This document shows positions 16,048 to 24,447 of a stretch of 64,000 nt of DNA, piece after piece. The position numbers and the translations under genes are program-made. The stretch's first letter is position 1. The number at the start of each line of letters is the position of its first letter. The notes below the pieces were generated by a model. That model ran no database searches. It saw only the letters and a list, made by a program, of their open reading frames with translations, and was not told where the DNA came from. Source of the stretch: Alphaproteobacteria bacterium (GTDB taxonomy: Bacteria; Pseudomonadota; Alphaproteobacteria; UBA6615); NCBI GenBank assembly GCA_039980135.1, contig JBDXCV010000003.1, positions 124,001-188,000 of the forward strand. The letters are read 5' to 3'.

Positions 16048-17169
16048 TTGACCCTGGGCGATCTGCGCGCCGGAAACGATGCGCGGTTCACCGCCCCCGA
16101 AATCGACCCCGACGGGCTCGCCGCCCTGCCGCCCCACAAGCGCGATGCCTTCCTCGCCAATCCGCTGGGCCGCGACGACGACCCGGCCCAGCTGATCGGA
16201 ATCGCGGATGGCCCGGAGGGCAAAAAGGTTGTCGGCAAGGTCGATCTGTTCCCCGGCGAGATCACGGTTTGCGGCACGCCGACCCGGGTGATCTGGGGTT
16301 CGGCGCTGGGGGTGCCCGAGAAACACCGGGCGACGGGCATCGGCCTGCTGCTGGCCATGAAGATGCAGACGGTTGGCCCGTGGATGGGCGCGTTCGGCGT
16401 CTCCCAGGTCGCGCTGCCGCTCTATACCAATCTGCGCTGGGCCAATCTGTCCCTGCCCCGCTATGTGCTGATCCGCCGGAGCCGGCGTTTCCTCGCGGCC
16501 TATCTCCGCTCCGAAATCCTGGCCGCGCTCCTCGCGCCTCTCGCCGACCTGCTGTTCGCAGCGCAGCGGGCCTGGCTGCGCGCGGCCGAACCGGTGCACC
16601 GGCGCTACGAGCTGGTGCCTGCCGCGGAAATGCCGGCACACCTCGCCGACCGCTTCATCACGCCGGACGGTGCGGCGCCCCATCGCTCCCCCGCCTGGAT
16701 CAACTGGCTGCTGTCGAGCGAGTTCAACGATGTGCCGAGCCGCCGGACGAACCTCTGGCTGGTGCGCCACCGGAGCACCGGGGAAATCTCCGGCTATATC
16801 CTGACCAAGCAGCGCCATTTCGACGACGTGACCCAGCGCCATGTGAAGGATGTGACCATTGCCTCGGTGCAGGACTGGATGAGCTTCGACCAGGCAGACC
16901 TGCCCGACCATCAACTGCTGGCGCTGACGATCACCGCCGCGACCCATCCCCGCAATCCGTCAAAGCCGTGCCGGAAAGCCGACGCAGTCGAGATCTGCAC
17001 CGCCGTCCCGACCTGTCAGCGCCTGCTGCGGCGCTGGGGCCTGCTGCGGCTGGGGCATCTGAACTTCCTGTGCAAGCCGGCGCGGAATTCGGAACTGGCT
17101 GACGACAAATGGAAAGACCCGGCGAACTGGCGGCTCAAGCCCTCAGAGGGCGACAATTTCTGGACTTAG
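16048..17169 (+). CDS. GNAT-like acyltransferase ending the acyl cluster
   Basis: Unusual 373-residue protein with GNAT motif A at residues 88-108 (LGVPEKHRATGIGLLLAMKM), the acyl-CoA/pantetheine-binding loop. Elements of a second half (SGYILTKQRHF, ADAVEICTAVPTCQRLLRRWGLL) suggest a double or extended fold. It could transfer the acyl product from the carrier to an amine or hydroxyl acceptor, as FeeM-type N-acyl synthases do; that is inference. No ATG or GTG is available in frame after the stop at 15985, so TTG at 16048 (or CTG at 16021) must be used. It is the last gene of the operon-like run. Confidence 0.65.
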   Translation: MTLGDLRAGNDARFTAPEIDPDGLAALPPHKRDAFLANPLGRDDDPAQLIGIADGPEGKKVVGKVDLFPGEITVCGTPTRVIWGSALGVPEKHRATGIGLLLAMKMQTVGPWMGAFGVSQVALPLYTNLRWANLSLPRYVLIRRSRRFLAAYLRSEILAALLAPLADLLFAAQRAWLRAAEPVHRRYELVPAAEMPAHLADRFITPDGAAPHRSPAWINWLLSSEFNDVPSRRTNLWLVRHRSTGEISGYILTKQRHFDDVTQRHVKDVTIASVQDWMSFDQADLPDHQLLALTITAATHPRNPSKPCRKADAVEICTAVPTCQRLLRRWGLLRLGHLNFLCKPARNSELADDKWKDPANWRLKPSEGDNFWT

Positions 17170-17188
17170 AAGATACAGTGACATCGGC

Positions 17189-17491
17189 CTACAACTGGCG
17201 TGACGCGAGAATGCGGTCATGCAGAACACGGACGACCTCAATGCCGTAATCCGTCGCCCGGTAGTAAATGACATGACGAATGACCGGATACCGCCTGTAG
17301 CCCTGCCGAATGGCATCACAGGCGCTGCCCGCGTTCGGGTTCCGGGCCAGGAACGCGAAGGCTTCGATCAGGTCGTCGATATAGCTTTCCGTCTGCTGTG
17401 CACCCCACTGGGGCAGCGAGTAGAGCCAAACCGCCTCCATATCTTCCCGGGCTTTTGGGGAAAGGCGATACTCAGCCTTTTCGTGCGCCAT
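17189..17491 (-). CDS. parE: ParE/RelE-family toxin
   Basis: Toxin of a type II toxin-antitoxin pair, 100 residues. The pattern YRLSPKAREDMEAVWLYSLPQWG, AFAFLARNPNAGSACD, GYRRYPVIRHVIYYRATDYGIEVVRVLHDR is the standard ParE fold; ParE proteins inhibit DNA gyrase. It follows the antitoxin with a 20-base overlap, so it is translated after it. The pair sits between the acyl cluster and polA as a typical accessory insertion. Confidence 0.9.
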   Translation of the reverse strand: MAHEKAEYRLSPKAREDMEAVWLYSLPQWGAQQTESYIDDLIEAFAFLARNPNAGSACDAIRQGYRRYPVIRHVIYYRATDYGIEVVRVLHDRILASRQL

Positions 17492-17729
17492 GCTTTTTCA
17501 GCATTTCCCGTTTGAACCGGTCACCGTCGAACGGGAGCGGCTTGCCGCTCCGCTCACCTTCGACAAGCGCGGCACGGATTGCCTCGATATCGGCCTGGCT
17601 GGCCTGATCCCGGCGGATCAGATCGCGGATATACTCACTGTCGTTGGTGTACTCACCCGCCGCAATCTGCCCCTTGATCCAGCTGTCCTGCTGGTCGGTT
17701 ACGGTGATGGTCTTGCGTGTGGTGCCCAT
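17472..17729 (-). CDS. parD: ParD-family antitoxin
   Basis: Antitoxin of 85 residues with an N-terminal ribbon-helix-helix DNA-binding domain (RKTITVTDQQDSWIKGQI, NDSEYIRDLIRRD) and a C-terminal toxin-neutralising tail (DGDRFKREMLKKHG). It is expected to repress its own promoter in the roughly 100 bases upstream (17730-17830), where AT-rich DNA is present. It overlaps parE by 20 bases. Confidence 0.9.
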   Translation of the reverse strand: MGTTRKTITVTDQQDSWIKGQIAAGEYTNDSEYIRDLIRRDQASQADIEAIRAALVEGERSGKPLPFDGDRFKREMLKKHGARKG

Positions 17730-17830
17730 GGACGGACCTCAACAGATAGAGGGAATCATCATACTATTGGTGTAGTTTAGCACATGTTGAATCCTGGCCA
17801 ACCGACTCGCCATCAATCTCCCGCACAGAC

Positions 17831-20764
17831 CTAATGCGCCTCGTCCCACGTGTCGCCGATGCCGGCGTCGGCGACCAGCGGCACGGAGAGATTGACGGCA
17901 GGGGCGGCGGCGCCTTCCATCACGTCGCGCATGGTCGCGATCAGTTCGTCGACCTCGCCGTCCGGCGCCTCGAACAACAATTCATCGTGCACCTGCAGGA
18001 GCATGGTCGATGAGAGCTTGTTGCGCGCCAGCGCGTCGGGCACGCGGATCATCGCGCGCTTGATGATGTCGGCGGCGGCGCCCTGGATCGGCGCGTTGAT
18101 GGCCTGGCGCTCGGCGAAGCCGCGCACGGCCTGGTTCTTGTCCTTGATGCCGGTCAGGTAGATGCGCCGGCCGAAGATGGTCTCGACGAAGCCCGCCTCG
18201 TGGGCGAACGCCTTCGTGTCGTCCATATATTGCTTGATGGCCGGATAGCGCTCGAAATAGGCCTTGATGTAGGCCCCCGCCTCACCGCGCTCGATGCCGA
18301 GATTTCTTGCCAGCCCGAAGGCGGAGATGCCGTAGATGATGCCGAAGTTGATGGCCTTGGCGTTGCGCCGGACCATCGGGTCCATCCCCTCGATGGGCAC
18401 GTCGAAGACCTGGCTCGCGGTCATCGCGTGGATGTCCTGCCCGTCCTGGAAGGCTTCGATCAGCGCCTCCTCGCCCGCCACATGGGCAACGACGCGCAGC
18501 TCGATCTGGGAGTAATCCAGGCTGACGAGCTTGTTGCCCTTGTCGGCGATGAAGGCGGCGCGGATCTTGCGGCCCTCTTCGGTGCGCACCGGGATGTTCT
18601 GCAGGTTCGGGTCATTCGACGACAGCCGCCCGGTCTGGGCGATGGCCATGCCGTAAGAGGTGTGGACGCGGCCCGTCTCGGGGTGGATCTGCTCCACCAG
18701 CGCATCGGCATAGGTGGATTTGAGCTTCTGCACCTGACGCCAGTCCAGAATGATCTGGGGCAGCTCATGGCCCTGGGCCGCCAGATCGTCGAGCACGTCG
18801 GCCGAGGTGGTGTAGGCGCCGGTCTTGCCCTTCTTGCCGCCCTCGATGCCGAGCTTGTCGAACAGGATCTCGCCGAGCTGCTTGGGCGAGCCGACATTGA
18901 ACTCCTCCCCCGCGACCTTGTGGGCCTTCTTCTCGAAGCTCGCCATGCGCTTGGCGAAATCCTTCGACAGGTCCATCAGCGTTTCGGCGTCGGCCTTGAT
19001 GCCCGCGCGCTCCATGTTGACGATCACCGGCACGAGGGGCCGCTCGATCGTCTCGTAGACCGTGGTCATACGCTCACCGGGCAGGCGCGGCTTGAAGCGG
19101 GAATGGAGCCGCCCGGTGACGTCGGCGTCTTCGGCGGCGTAATCGAGCGCCTTGTCGAGGGGCACCTCGGCGAAGGTGATCTTGTTCTTGCCCTTGCCGA
19201 CGACCTCTTCGAACTTGATGTTCGTGCGTTCGAGATGGCGGAAGGTCAGATCGTCGAGCCCGTGCTTGTTGCGCCCGGCGTCGAGCACATAGGAGAGCAG
19301 CATCGTGTCGTCGATGGCGACGGGGGCGAGCGGCTTTTCCTTCGGCAGATGTTTTTCCACCGCGCGGGCGAGCACCAGCAGGTCGTATTTGGCGTTGTGG
19401 GCGATCTTGAGCACCGACGGGTCCTCGATCAAATCCTTCAGGGGCTTGAGCGCCCTGGCCAGGTCGATCTGTTTCAGCGCGCCGTTCGATTTGCCGTTTG
19501 ATTTTCCGTCGGCCTTGCCGTTCGACTTTTCGCTGTCGGCCACAGGCTCGCCGAGCAGATCGAGCTCCTCGAATTCGGCCTCGGGTTCCACATGGCCGAC
19601 GGGCACATAGCAGGCCCGGCCCGGCGCATAGGAGAGGGAGAAGCCCACGAGCTCGGCCCGCATGGCGTTGAGCGAGGTGGTCTCGGTGTCGAAGGCGACC
19701 ACGCCGGCATCGCGCGCGCCGTCGATCCAGGCCTTGAGGGACTTCTCGTCCTGCACCAGCGCATACTCGTCGTCGCTGGGCGCCTCGGCGGCGAGTGCGG
19801 CTTGCGTTTCGGCCGCATCGATCAGCCCGCTGGCGACGAACCGGCTCTCGACGCGCTGGGTGAGCGTGCGGAACTCCATCGCCTGGAGGAATTCGACAAC
19901 CGTGGCCGGGTCGGGATCCTTGAGCGCGAAGTCCTCGATCTCGTGGTCGGTCTCGACATCGTCCTTCAGGCGCACCAAATCGCGGCTGACCCGCGCCAGG
20001 TCGGCGAACTCGATCAAATTCTCGCGGCGCTTGTTCTGTTTGATCTCTTCCGCGCGATCCAGAAGCGTGTCGAGATCGCCATATTCGTTGATCAGCAATG
20101 CGGCGGTCTTGACGCCGATGCCCGGCACGCCGGGGACGTTGTCGGTGGAATCACCGGCCAGCGACTGCACATCCACCACCTTGTCCGGCGCGACGCCGAA
20201 CTTGTCCATCACCTCATCCTCGCCGATGACGATGTCCTTCATCGGGTCGAGCATGAGCACCCGGTCGCGCACCAGCTGCATCAGGTCCTTGTCCGACGAG
20301 ACCACGACCGTCTCGATGCCCTGGGCCTCGGCCTCGCGCGCATAGGTGGCGATCAGATCGTCGGCCTCATAGCCCTCGAGCTGGATCGCCGGCAGGCCGA
20401 AGGCCTCGGTCGCCTCGCGGATCAGCGCGAACTGGGGCCGCAGCTCTTCGGGCGGGTCGTCCCGGTTGGCCTTGTATTCGGGGTAGATGTCGTTGCGGAA
20501 ATTCTTGCGTGCGGCATCGAAGATGACGGCCATATAGTCGAGCGCGCCGTCGTCATGGGCCCGGTCGATCAGTTTCAGCAGCATGTTGACGTAGCCGTTC
20601 ACCGCGTTGGTGTGGACGCCGTCAGAGCGCTTGAAGGCGTCGAGCGGGCTCGAATGATAGGCGCGGAAGATGAAGCCCGAGCCGTCGATCAGATAGAGGC
20701 GGGCGGGGACGTCATCCGCCAACGAATCGATGCCGGTGCCTGCAGATGATTTCTTTTCAGCCAT
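17831..20764 (-). CDS. polA: DNA polymerase I
   Basis: Repair and Okazaki-fragment-processing polymerase, 977 residues, with all three domains. The 5'-3' nuclease includes GYEADDLIATYA and GDSTDNVPGVPGIG. The 3'-5' exonuclease motifs look active (FDTETTSL, HNAKYDLLVLA, YAAEDADVTG). Polymerase motifs A (LDYSQIELRVVAH), B (RRNAKAINFGIIYG) and C (LLQVHDELLFEAP) are intact. An unusual linker of repeated Lys-Ser-Asn-Gly units lies near residues 408-430, inside the exonuclease region. The gene stands on the minus strand after a small membrane protein gene. Confidence 0.97.
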   Translation of the reverse strand: MAEKKSSAGTGIDSLADDVPARLYLIDGSGFIFRAYHSSPLDAFKRSDGVHTNAVNGYVNMLLKLIDRAHDDGALDYMAVIFDAARKNFRNDIYPEYKANRDDPPEELRPQFALIREATEAFGLPAIQLEGYEADDLIATYAREAEAQGIETVVVSSDKDLMQLVRDRVLMLDPMKDIVIGEDEVMDKFGVAPDKVVDVQSLAGDSTDNVPGVPGIGVKTAALLINEYGDLDTLLDRAEEIKQNKRRENLIEFADLARVSRDLVRLKDDVETDHEIEDFALKDPDPATVVEFLQAMEFRTLTQRVESRFVASGLIDAAETQAALAAEAPSDDEYALVQDEKSLKAWIDGARDAGVVAFDTETTSLNAMRAELVGFSLSYAPGRACYVPVGHVEPEAEFEELDLLGEPVADSEKSNGKADGKSNGKSNGALKQIDLARALKPLKDLIEDPSVLKIAHNAKYDLLVLARAVEKHLPKEKPLAPVAIDDTMLLSYVLDAGRNKHGLDDLTFRHLERTNIKFEEVVGKGKNKITFAEVPLDKALDYAAEDADVTGRLHSRFKPRLPGERMTTVYETIERPLVPVIVNMERAGIKADAETLMDLSKDFAKRMASFEKKAHKVAGEEFNVGSPKQLGEILFDKLGIEGGKKGKTGAYTTSADVLDDLAAQGHELPQIILDWRQVQKLKSTYADALVEQIHPETGRVHTSYGMAIAQTGRLSSNDPNLQNIPVRTEEGRKIRAAFIADKGNKLVSLDYSQIELRVVAHVAGEEALIEAFQDGQDIHAMTASQVFDVPIEGMDPMVRRNAKAINFGIIYGISAFGLARNLGIERGEAGAYIKAYFERYPAIKQYMDDTKAFAHEAGFVETIFGRRIYLTGIKDKNQAVRGFAERQAINAPIQGAAADIIKRAMIRVPDALARNKLSSTMLLQVHDELLFEAPDGEVDELIATMRDVMEGAAAPAVNLSVPLVADAGIGDTWDEAH

Positions 20765-20853
20765 GCACCCGTTCTAGCGCAAATCTATGCGCCCAGACAG
20801 GCCGTGATGCCGGGCGGCCTGTGTAAAAAACAGATGTGCGTAGGCGGTGGTTT

Positions 20854-21303
20854 CTAGATCGCCTTGATGAGCAGCACGAGCTGTTCGCGCAGGCTCTCCA
20901 TCAGCCCCGGGCTGACCGCCTCGACCGGGTCGACGCCGGTGGTGAGCGAGAAACCCAACACACCCATGGCAACCGGACCCGCGATCAGCACCAGCAGCAC
21001 GATCGCCACCGCGAGATTGCCGACCGTGGCCAGCGGATAGTTCTTCCGGTCTTTCCTGCGGCGACGAAGCGTACGCCGCTCCCGGCCGATCAGCAGCACC
21101 ACATAGCGGCGCAGCAGCGGGATGGAAAAACGCAGATCGACCGAATGGGCGCCACGTTCGCGGGCGCCGAACTGCATCTTGATCACGCGCAGCTGCTCGT
21201 CGGTGAAACTGCGCGCAAGCGCGGGCGACATGTCCCGGAAGAAATCCTCCAGAAACGGGTCCTTGTTGGCCGGATCGCCGCGAAATTTGTGCACCACGCC
21301 CAT
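20854..21303 (-). CDS. Hypothetical membrane protein upstream of polA
   Basis: Protein of 149 residues of no family I can name. The N-terminal half is soluble and charged (FRGDPANKDPFLEDFFRDM, SFTDEQLRVIKMQFG). A strongly basic stretch follows (RERRTLRRRRKDRKNY), then one clear membrane segment (LAVAIVLLVLIAGPVAMGVLGFSL) and a short C-terminal amphipathic tail. The positive charges before the helix suggest a cytoplasmic N-terminus. It precedes polA by 89 bases on the same strand; a functional link is not implied. Confidence 0.7.
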   Translation of the reverse strand: MGVVHKFRGDPANKDPFLEDFFRDMSPALARSFTDEQLRVIKMQFGARERGAHSVDLRFSIPLLRRYVVLLIGRERRTLRRRRKDRKNYPLATVGNLAVAIVLLVLIAGPVAMGVLGFSLTTGVDPVEAVSPGLMESLREQLVLLIKAI

Positions 21304-21382
21304 AGCCCCGCCAGACTGGCAGACACCGGTTAAGAAACCGCAAAGGCGGCTGCCTTATGGGCGGGGATTATGCCGCGTATGT

Positions 21383-22015
21383 CTATTCCGCGGGCGGCCA
21401 GTCGGGTGCCGGCATCAGCTCGATCTGGGTGCCGAAGCCGGGCAGCGCCTGAAACCTCTCCTGCCAGGCGGTGAGAGAGGGGAAATCCGCCGCGTCATAG
21501 CCGGCATCCACCAGGAAGCTCGACACCGGGTAGCAGGCGATATCGGCGATCGTCGGTCGGTCGCCCGCCAGCCATTCGGTGCCGGCCAGATGGGGCTCGA
21601 TGATGCCGAGACCCCGGTCGGCGGTCTTCTTGAAATAGTCGAACACCGGCCCGGGACCCGCGCCGAACAGAAGCTCGAAGCGCAGCCGGGCGAGGCCGTA
21701 GCCGAAGAAATCCACCGCGAAACCGACCCAGTCGCCGATCCGCGCCTCATGGTCCCAGCCGTCCGGGCCGAACTTCCCGGTCTGCTCGATGAGATAACGC
21801 AGCGTGTCGTGGCTCTGGCGCAGGATCAGGTCGCCATGGCGCAGCGCCGGCACCTTGCCCAGTGGATTGATCTTGAGAAACTTGGCATCGAGATTTCCGC
21901 CGGTCATCAGGTCGACCACCTCGAAGTCATAATCGGTGCCGGTCAGCGACAGCATCAGCGCGGTCTTGTAGGCGTTGCCCGAGCGCGGGTGCCCATAGAG
22001 TGTGTAGTCGGCCAT
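21383..22015 (-). CDS. Glutathione S-transferase family protein
   Basis: Cytoplasmic GST of 210 residues. The N-terminal thioredoxin-fold domain has LYGHPRSGNAYKTALML, the cis-proline loop GKVPALRHGDLILRQSHD, and the C-terminal helical domain has the N-capping box TIADIACYPV. The residue usually acting on the glutathione thiol is a serine (PRSGN), fitting beta/theta-like bacterial GSTs. Detoxification by glutathione conjugation is the general role; the substrate is unknown. It is convergent with no neighbour and divergent from the VOC-family gene. Confidence 0.9.
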   Translation of the reverse strand: MADYTLYGHPRSGNAYKTALMLSLTGTDYDFEVVDLMTGGNLDAKFLKINPLGKVPALRHGDLILRQSHDTLRYLIEQTGKFGPDGWDHEARIGDWVGFAVDFFGYGLARLRFELLFGAGPGPVFDYFKKTADRGLGIIEPHLAGTEWLAGDRPTIADIACYPVSSFLVDAGYDAADFPSLTAWQERFQALPGFGTQIELMPAPDWPPAE

Positions 22016-22108
22016 GCGTCTGATCCCCCTGCAGTTGCGCCTGCAGTATAGGCCAGACCGGGGTCGCGGCGCTTGTTACGATCACGGCCACCGCAAAAGG
22101 ACAAAATC

Positions 22109-22546
22109 ATGGAACAGCGCCTGAGCCTGATCACCCTCGGGGTCGCCGACCTCGAACGCTCGCGGACCTTCTATGCGGACGGGCTGGGCTGGACCCCCTC
22201 GGCATTGGGCAGTGGCGAGGTCGTGTTCTTCCAGGCCGCCGGCGTGGTGTTCGGCCTGTACGGCCACGACGCCCTGGCGGCCGATGCGGGTCTGGACAGC
22301 GCAGCGGGCTCCGGCTTCCGGGGGAGCGCCCTCGCCTACAACACCCGCTCCCGCAACGAGGTGGACGACGTGCTCGCGCTGGCCGAACGCGCCGGCGCGC
22401 GGATCACAAAGCCTGCCGAGGAAGCCTTCTGGGGTGGGTATTCGGGCTATTTCGCCGACCCGGACGGACATCTGTGGGAGGTGGCGTGGAACCCCGGGAT
22501 GGAGATCGATGCCGCCGGGCATGTACGCCTGCCGCCGGACCCCTAG
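22109..22546 (+). CDS. VOC (glyoxalase/bleomycin-resistance) family protein
   Basis: Small metalloenzyme-fold protein of 145 residues built of two beta-alpha-beta-beta-beta modules (LSLITLGVADLERSRTFYAD and YFADPDGHLWEVAWNP). The ending DPDGHLWEVAW is the standard second metal-binding half. Its reaction cannot be predicted. The start at 22109 has AAGGAC upstream at good spacing; the open frame runs a little further without support. It is convergent with the GNAT gene. Confidence 0.88.
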   Translation: MEQRLSLITLGVADLERSRTFYADGLGWTPSALGSGEVVFFQAAGVVFGLYGHDALAADAGLDSAAGSGFRGSALAYNTRSRNEVDDVLALAERAGARITKPAEEAFWGGYSGYFADPDGHLWEVAWNPGMEIDAAGHVRLPPDP

Positions 22547-22564
22547 TTTACCGCCAACGAACCG

Positions 22565-23125
22565 TCAGGGCCGGGGACGACGCCAGTGGAAACGCTCGCG
22601 CGCCGTGCGCTCATGGGTGAATCCCAGCTTCTGCAGGGTGCGGATCGACGCGATGTTGTCCTCGCCGCAATCGGCGATCACGGCGGTCGTGGCGCTGTCG
22701 TGGAACGCCCAGGCAACGAGTGCGGTACAACCCTCGACCGTGAGGCCACGGCGGCGATGGGCGGGCACGATCTGGTAGCCCAGCTCGACCTCGCCAGCCG
22801 CGTTGGGTGGGCCGGTGAACGAGGCCGCACCGACAATCATGCGTTCAACCGTGTAGCGAAAAAGCCATAGCCCCCAGCCTGCCGGGTCCGGCGGCGCCGT
22901 GCGGCCGAGCGCGGGGTTGGCCGCATCGTCGAGGCGCTGGGCAAAAGCCGGCAGCTTGGCCGCCAGGTCCGGATCGGGAAAATCGCGGTGAATGGCACCG
23001 CCGGCCAGTTCGGCCGCCATCTTGCGATCCACCAGCAGCGCGCGGGCCAGGTCGCGCCCGACAGGTACGAGCGCCATGCGCCCGGTCACGAGCGGTGCGG
23101 GAAGAGACGGGTCGGGTGTGATCAA
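22565..23125 (-). CDS. GNAT-family N-acetyltransferase
   Basis: Acetyltransferase of about 186 residues of the RimJ/RimL-like group, with [31 protein letters not shown] (split here as motif A with Q/RxxGxx) and the ending [18 protein letters not shown] at 23125 overlaps the stop of the upstream zinc-finger gene as TTGA, which would couple translation; the longer open frame to 23176 lies entirely inside that gene. Substrate unknown. Confidence 0.78.
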   Translation of the reverse strand: MITPDPSLPAPLVTGRMALVPVGRDLARALLVDRKMAAELAGGAIHRDFPDPDLAAKLPAFAQRLDDAANPALGRTAPPDPAGWGLWLFRYTVERMIVGAASFTGPPNAAGEVELGYQIVPAHRRRGLTVEGCTALVAWAFHDSATTAVIADCGEDNIASIRTLQKLGFTHERTARERFHWRRPRP

Positions 23126-23322
23126 TGCCCAGCGGACACGGGCGCGTCGGCGGACAACACGAACTGACGGCCGCAATAGGGGCAGTCGATCTTGTTTTTT
23201 GCACCGATATTCAGGAATACGCGCGGATGGCCGAGCGCACCGCCGCCGCCATCACAGGCAATCTCGCGGCTGTCGACCTCGATGGTTTCAGGCGGCTGCA
23301 TGGTCGGCGAACTCCCAGACAT
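23122..23322 (-). CDS. CHCC-type zinc-finger domain protein
   Basis: Short protein of 66 residues or fewer with the zf-CHCC signature: ACDGGGG followed by HPRVFLNI and [10 protein letters not shown], giving Cys, His and two Cys as zinc ligands. The family is related to the NDUFS6 subunit of complex I and is widespread in alphaproteobacteria. An internal ATG at 23301 has a GGGAG 10 bases ahead and may be the true start. The stop overlaps the putative TTG start of the acetyltransferase. Confidence 0.85.
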   Translation of the reverse strand: MSGSSPTMQPPETIEVDSREIACDGGGGALGHPRVFLNIGAKNKIDCPYCGRQFVLSADAPVSAGH

Positions 23323-23451
23323 GGCTTCACATCATCCATTCATATCGTCCGCGCCCGGTTGTGCCGCGCGCGTGGACGCCATACATAGGCGAAGCGCCTG
23401 ATCGCGACAACATCTTCTGCTGACCCCCACCGCCCGGTCCGAAACGCCCGC

Positions 23452-24447
23452 ATGACCCCTTACGACACGCCAGCCCAAGCCGACGCCGCCACAGCCCCGA
23501 ACGCCCTGCCGGAACTGGCGATCTCGGCAATGGGCGTGGACAAGACCTACCGGGCCGACGCCGGGGCGCGAGTGCATGCCCTCAAATCGGTCGATCTGGA
23601 GGTGCCCCGCGGCGGCATCTTCGGCCTGCTGGGGCCGAACGGCGCGGGCAAGTCCACCTTCATCAACATCCTCGCCGGCCTCGTGATCAAGACCGCCGGG
23701 ACGGCGAAGGTCTGGGGCATCGACATCGACCGGGAACCACGCCAGGCACGCGCGGCAATCGGCGTGGTGCCCCAGGAACTCAATTTGGACGCCTTCTTCA
23801 GCCCGCGCGAGATGCTCGAGGTACAGGCCGGTTTCTACGGTGTGCCACCGGCCGAGCGGCGGACATCGGAAATCCTCGAGCGGGTCGGGCTGGCCGACAA
23901 GTCGGAGGCCTATTCCCGCTCCCTGTCGGGCGGCATGCGCCGGCGGCTTCTGGTTGCCAAGGCGCTGGTGCACAACCCGCCAGTGCTTGTCCTCGACGAA
24001 CCCACGGCCGGCGTCGATATCGAACTGCGCAAGTCGCTCTGGGCCTTCGTGCGCGAGCTCAACGAGAACGGCACCACCGTCGTGCTGACCACCCATTATC
24101 TCGAAGAAGCCGAGGAACTTTGCGACCGGATCGCCATCATCAACGAGGGCCGGGTGATCGCCTGCGACGAGACCCGTGCGCTGGTCGGGCGGCTCGACAA
24201 TAAGGAATTGCGCATCACGCTGACCGCCGAGCTCCCGGCATTGCCCGACAGTTTGCAGCGATTCAACGTCGAACGCGCCGACGCCCGCACACTCACTTTT
24301 CGCTATCGCACACGCGAGACCGAAGTCCGCGAAATTCTCGACGCCGTGTCCGCGGCGGGCCTCGTGGTCGCAGACCTGTCGACCGAGGAGCCCGATCTCG
24401 AGGACGTGTTCCTGGCCCTTACCCGGGGCGACACGACCTCCGCATGA
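23452..24447 (+). CDS. ABC transporter ATP-binding protein (ABC-2/CcmA type)
   Basis: ATPase of 331 residues with Walker A at 61-69 (GPNGAGKST), the Q-loop VPQELN, the signature LSGGMRRRLLVAKAL, and Walker B with VLVLDEPTAGVD. The C-terminal domain resembles DrrA/NodI-type exporter ATPases. The N-terminal 20 residues are Ala/Pro-rich. Normally such a gene is followed by an ABC-2 permease; here the next gene, overlapping by ATGA, is a lipoprotein hydrolase and no permease is seen in the window. The transported substrate is unknown. Confidence 0.92.
   Translation: MTPYDTPAQADAATAPNALPELAISAMGVDKTYRADAGARVHALKSVDLEVPRGGIFGLLGPNGAGKSTFINILAGLVIKTAGTAKVWGIDIDREPRQARAAIGVVPQELNLDAFFSPREMLEVQAGFYGVPPAERRTSEILERVGLADKSEAYSRSLSGGMRRRLLVAKALVHNPPVLVLDEPTAGVDIELRKSLWAFVRELNENGTTVVLTTHYLEEAEELCDRIAIINEGRVIACDETRALVGRLDNKELRITLTAELPALPDSLQRFNVERADARTLTFRYRTRETEVREILDAVSAAGLVVADLSTEEPDLEDVFLALTRGDTTSA

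Noticed and set aside
18200-20749. Plus-strand frames inside polA
   Set aside because: Shadows of polA, which has all polymerase motifs.
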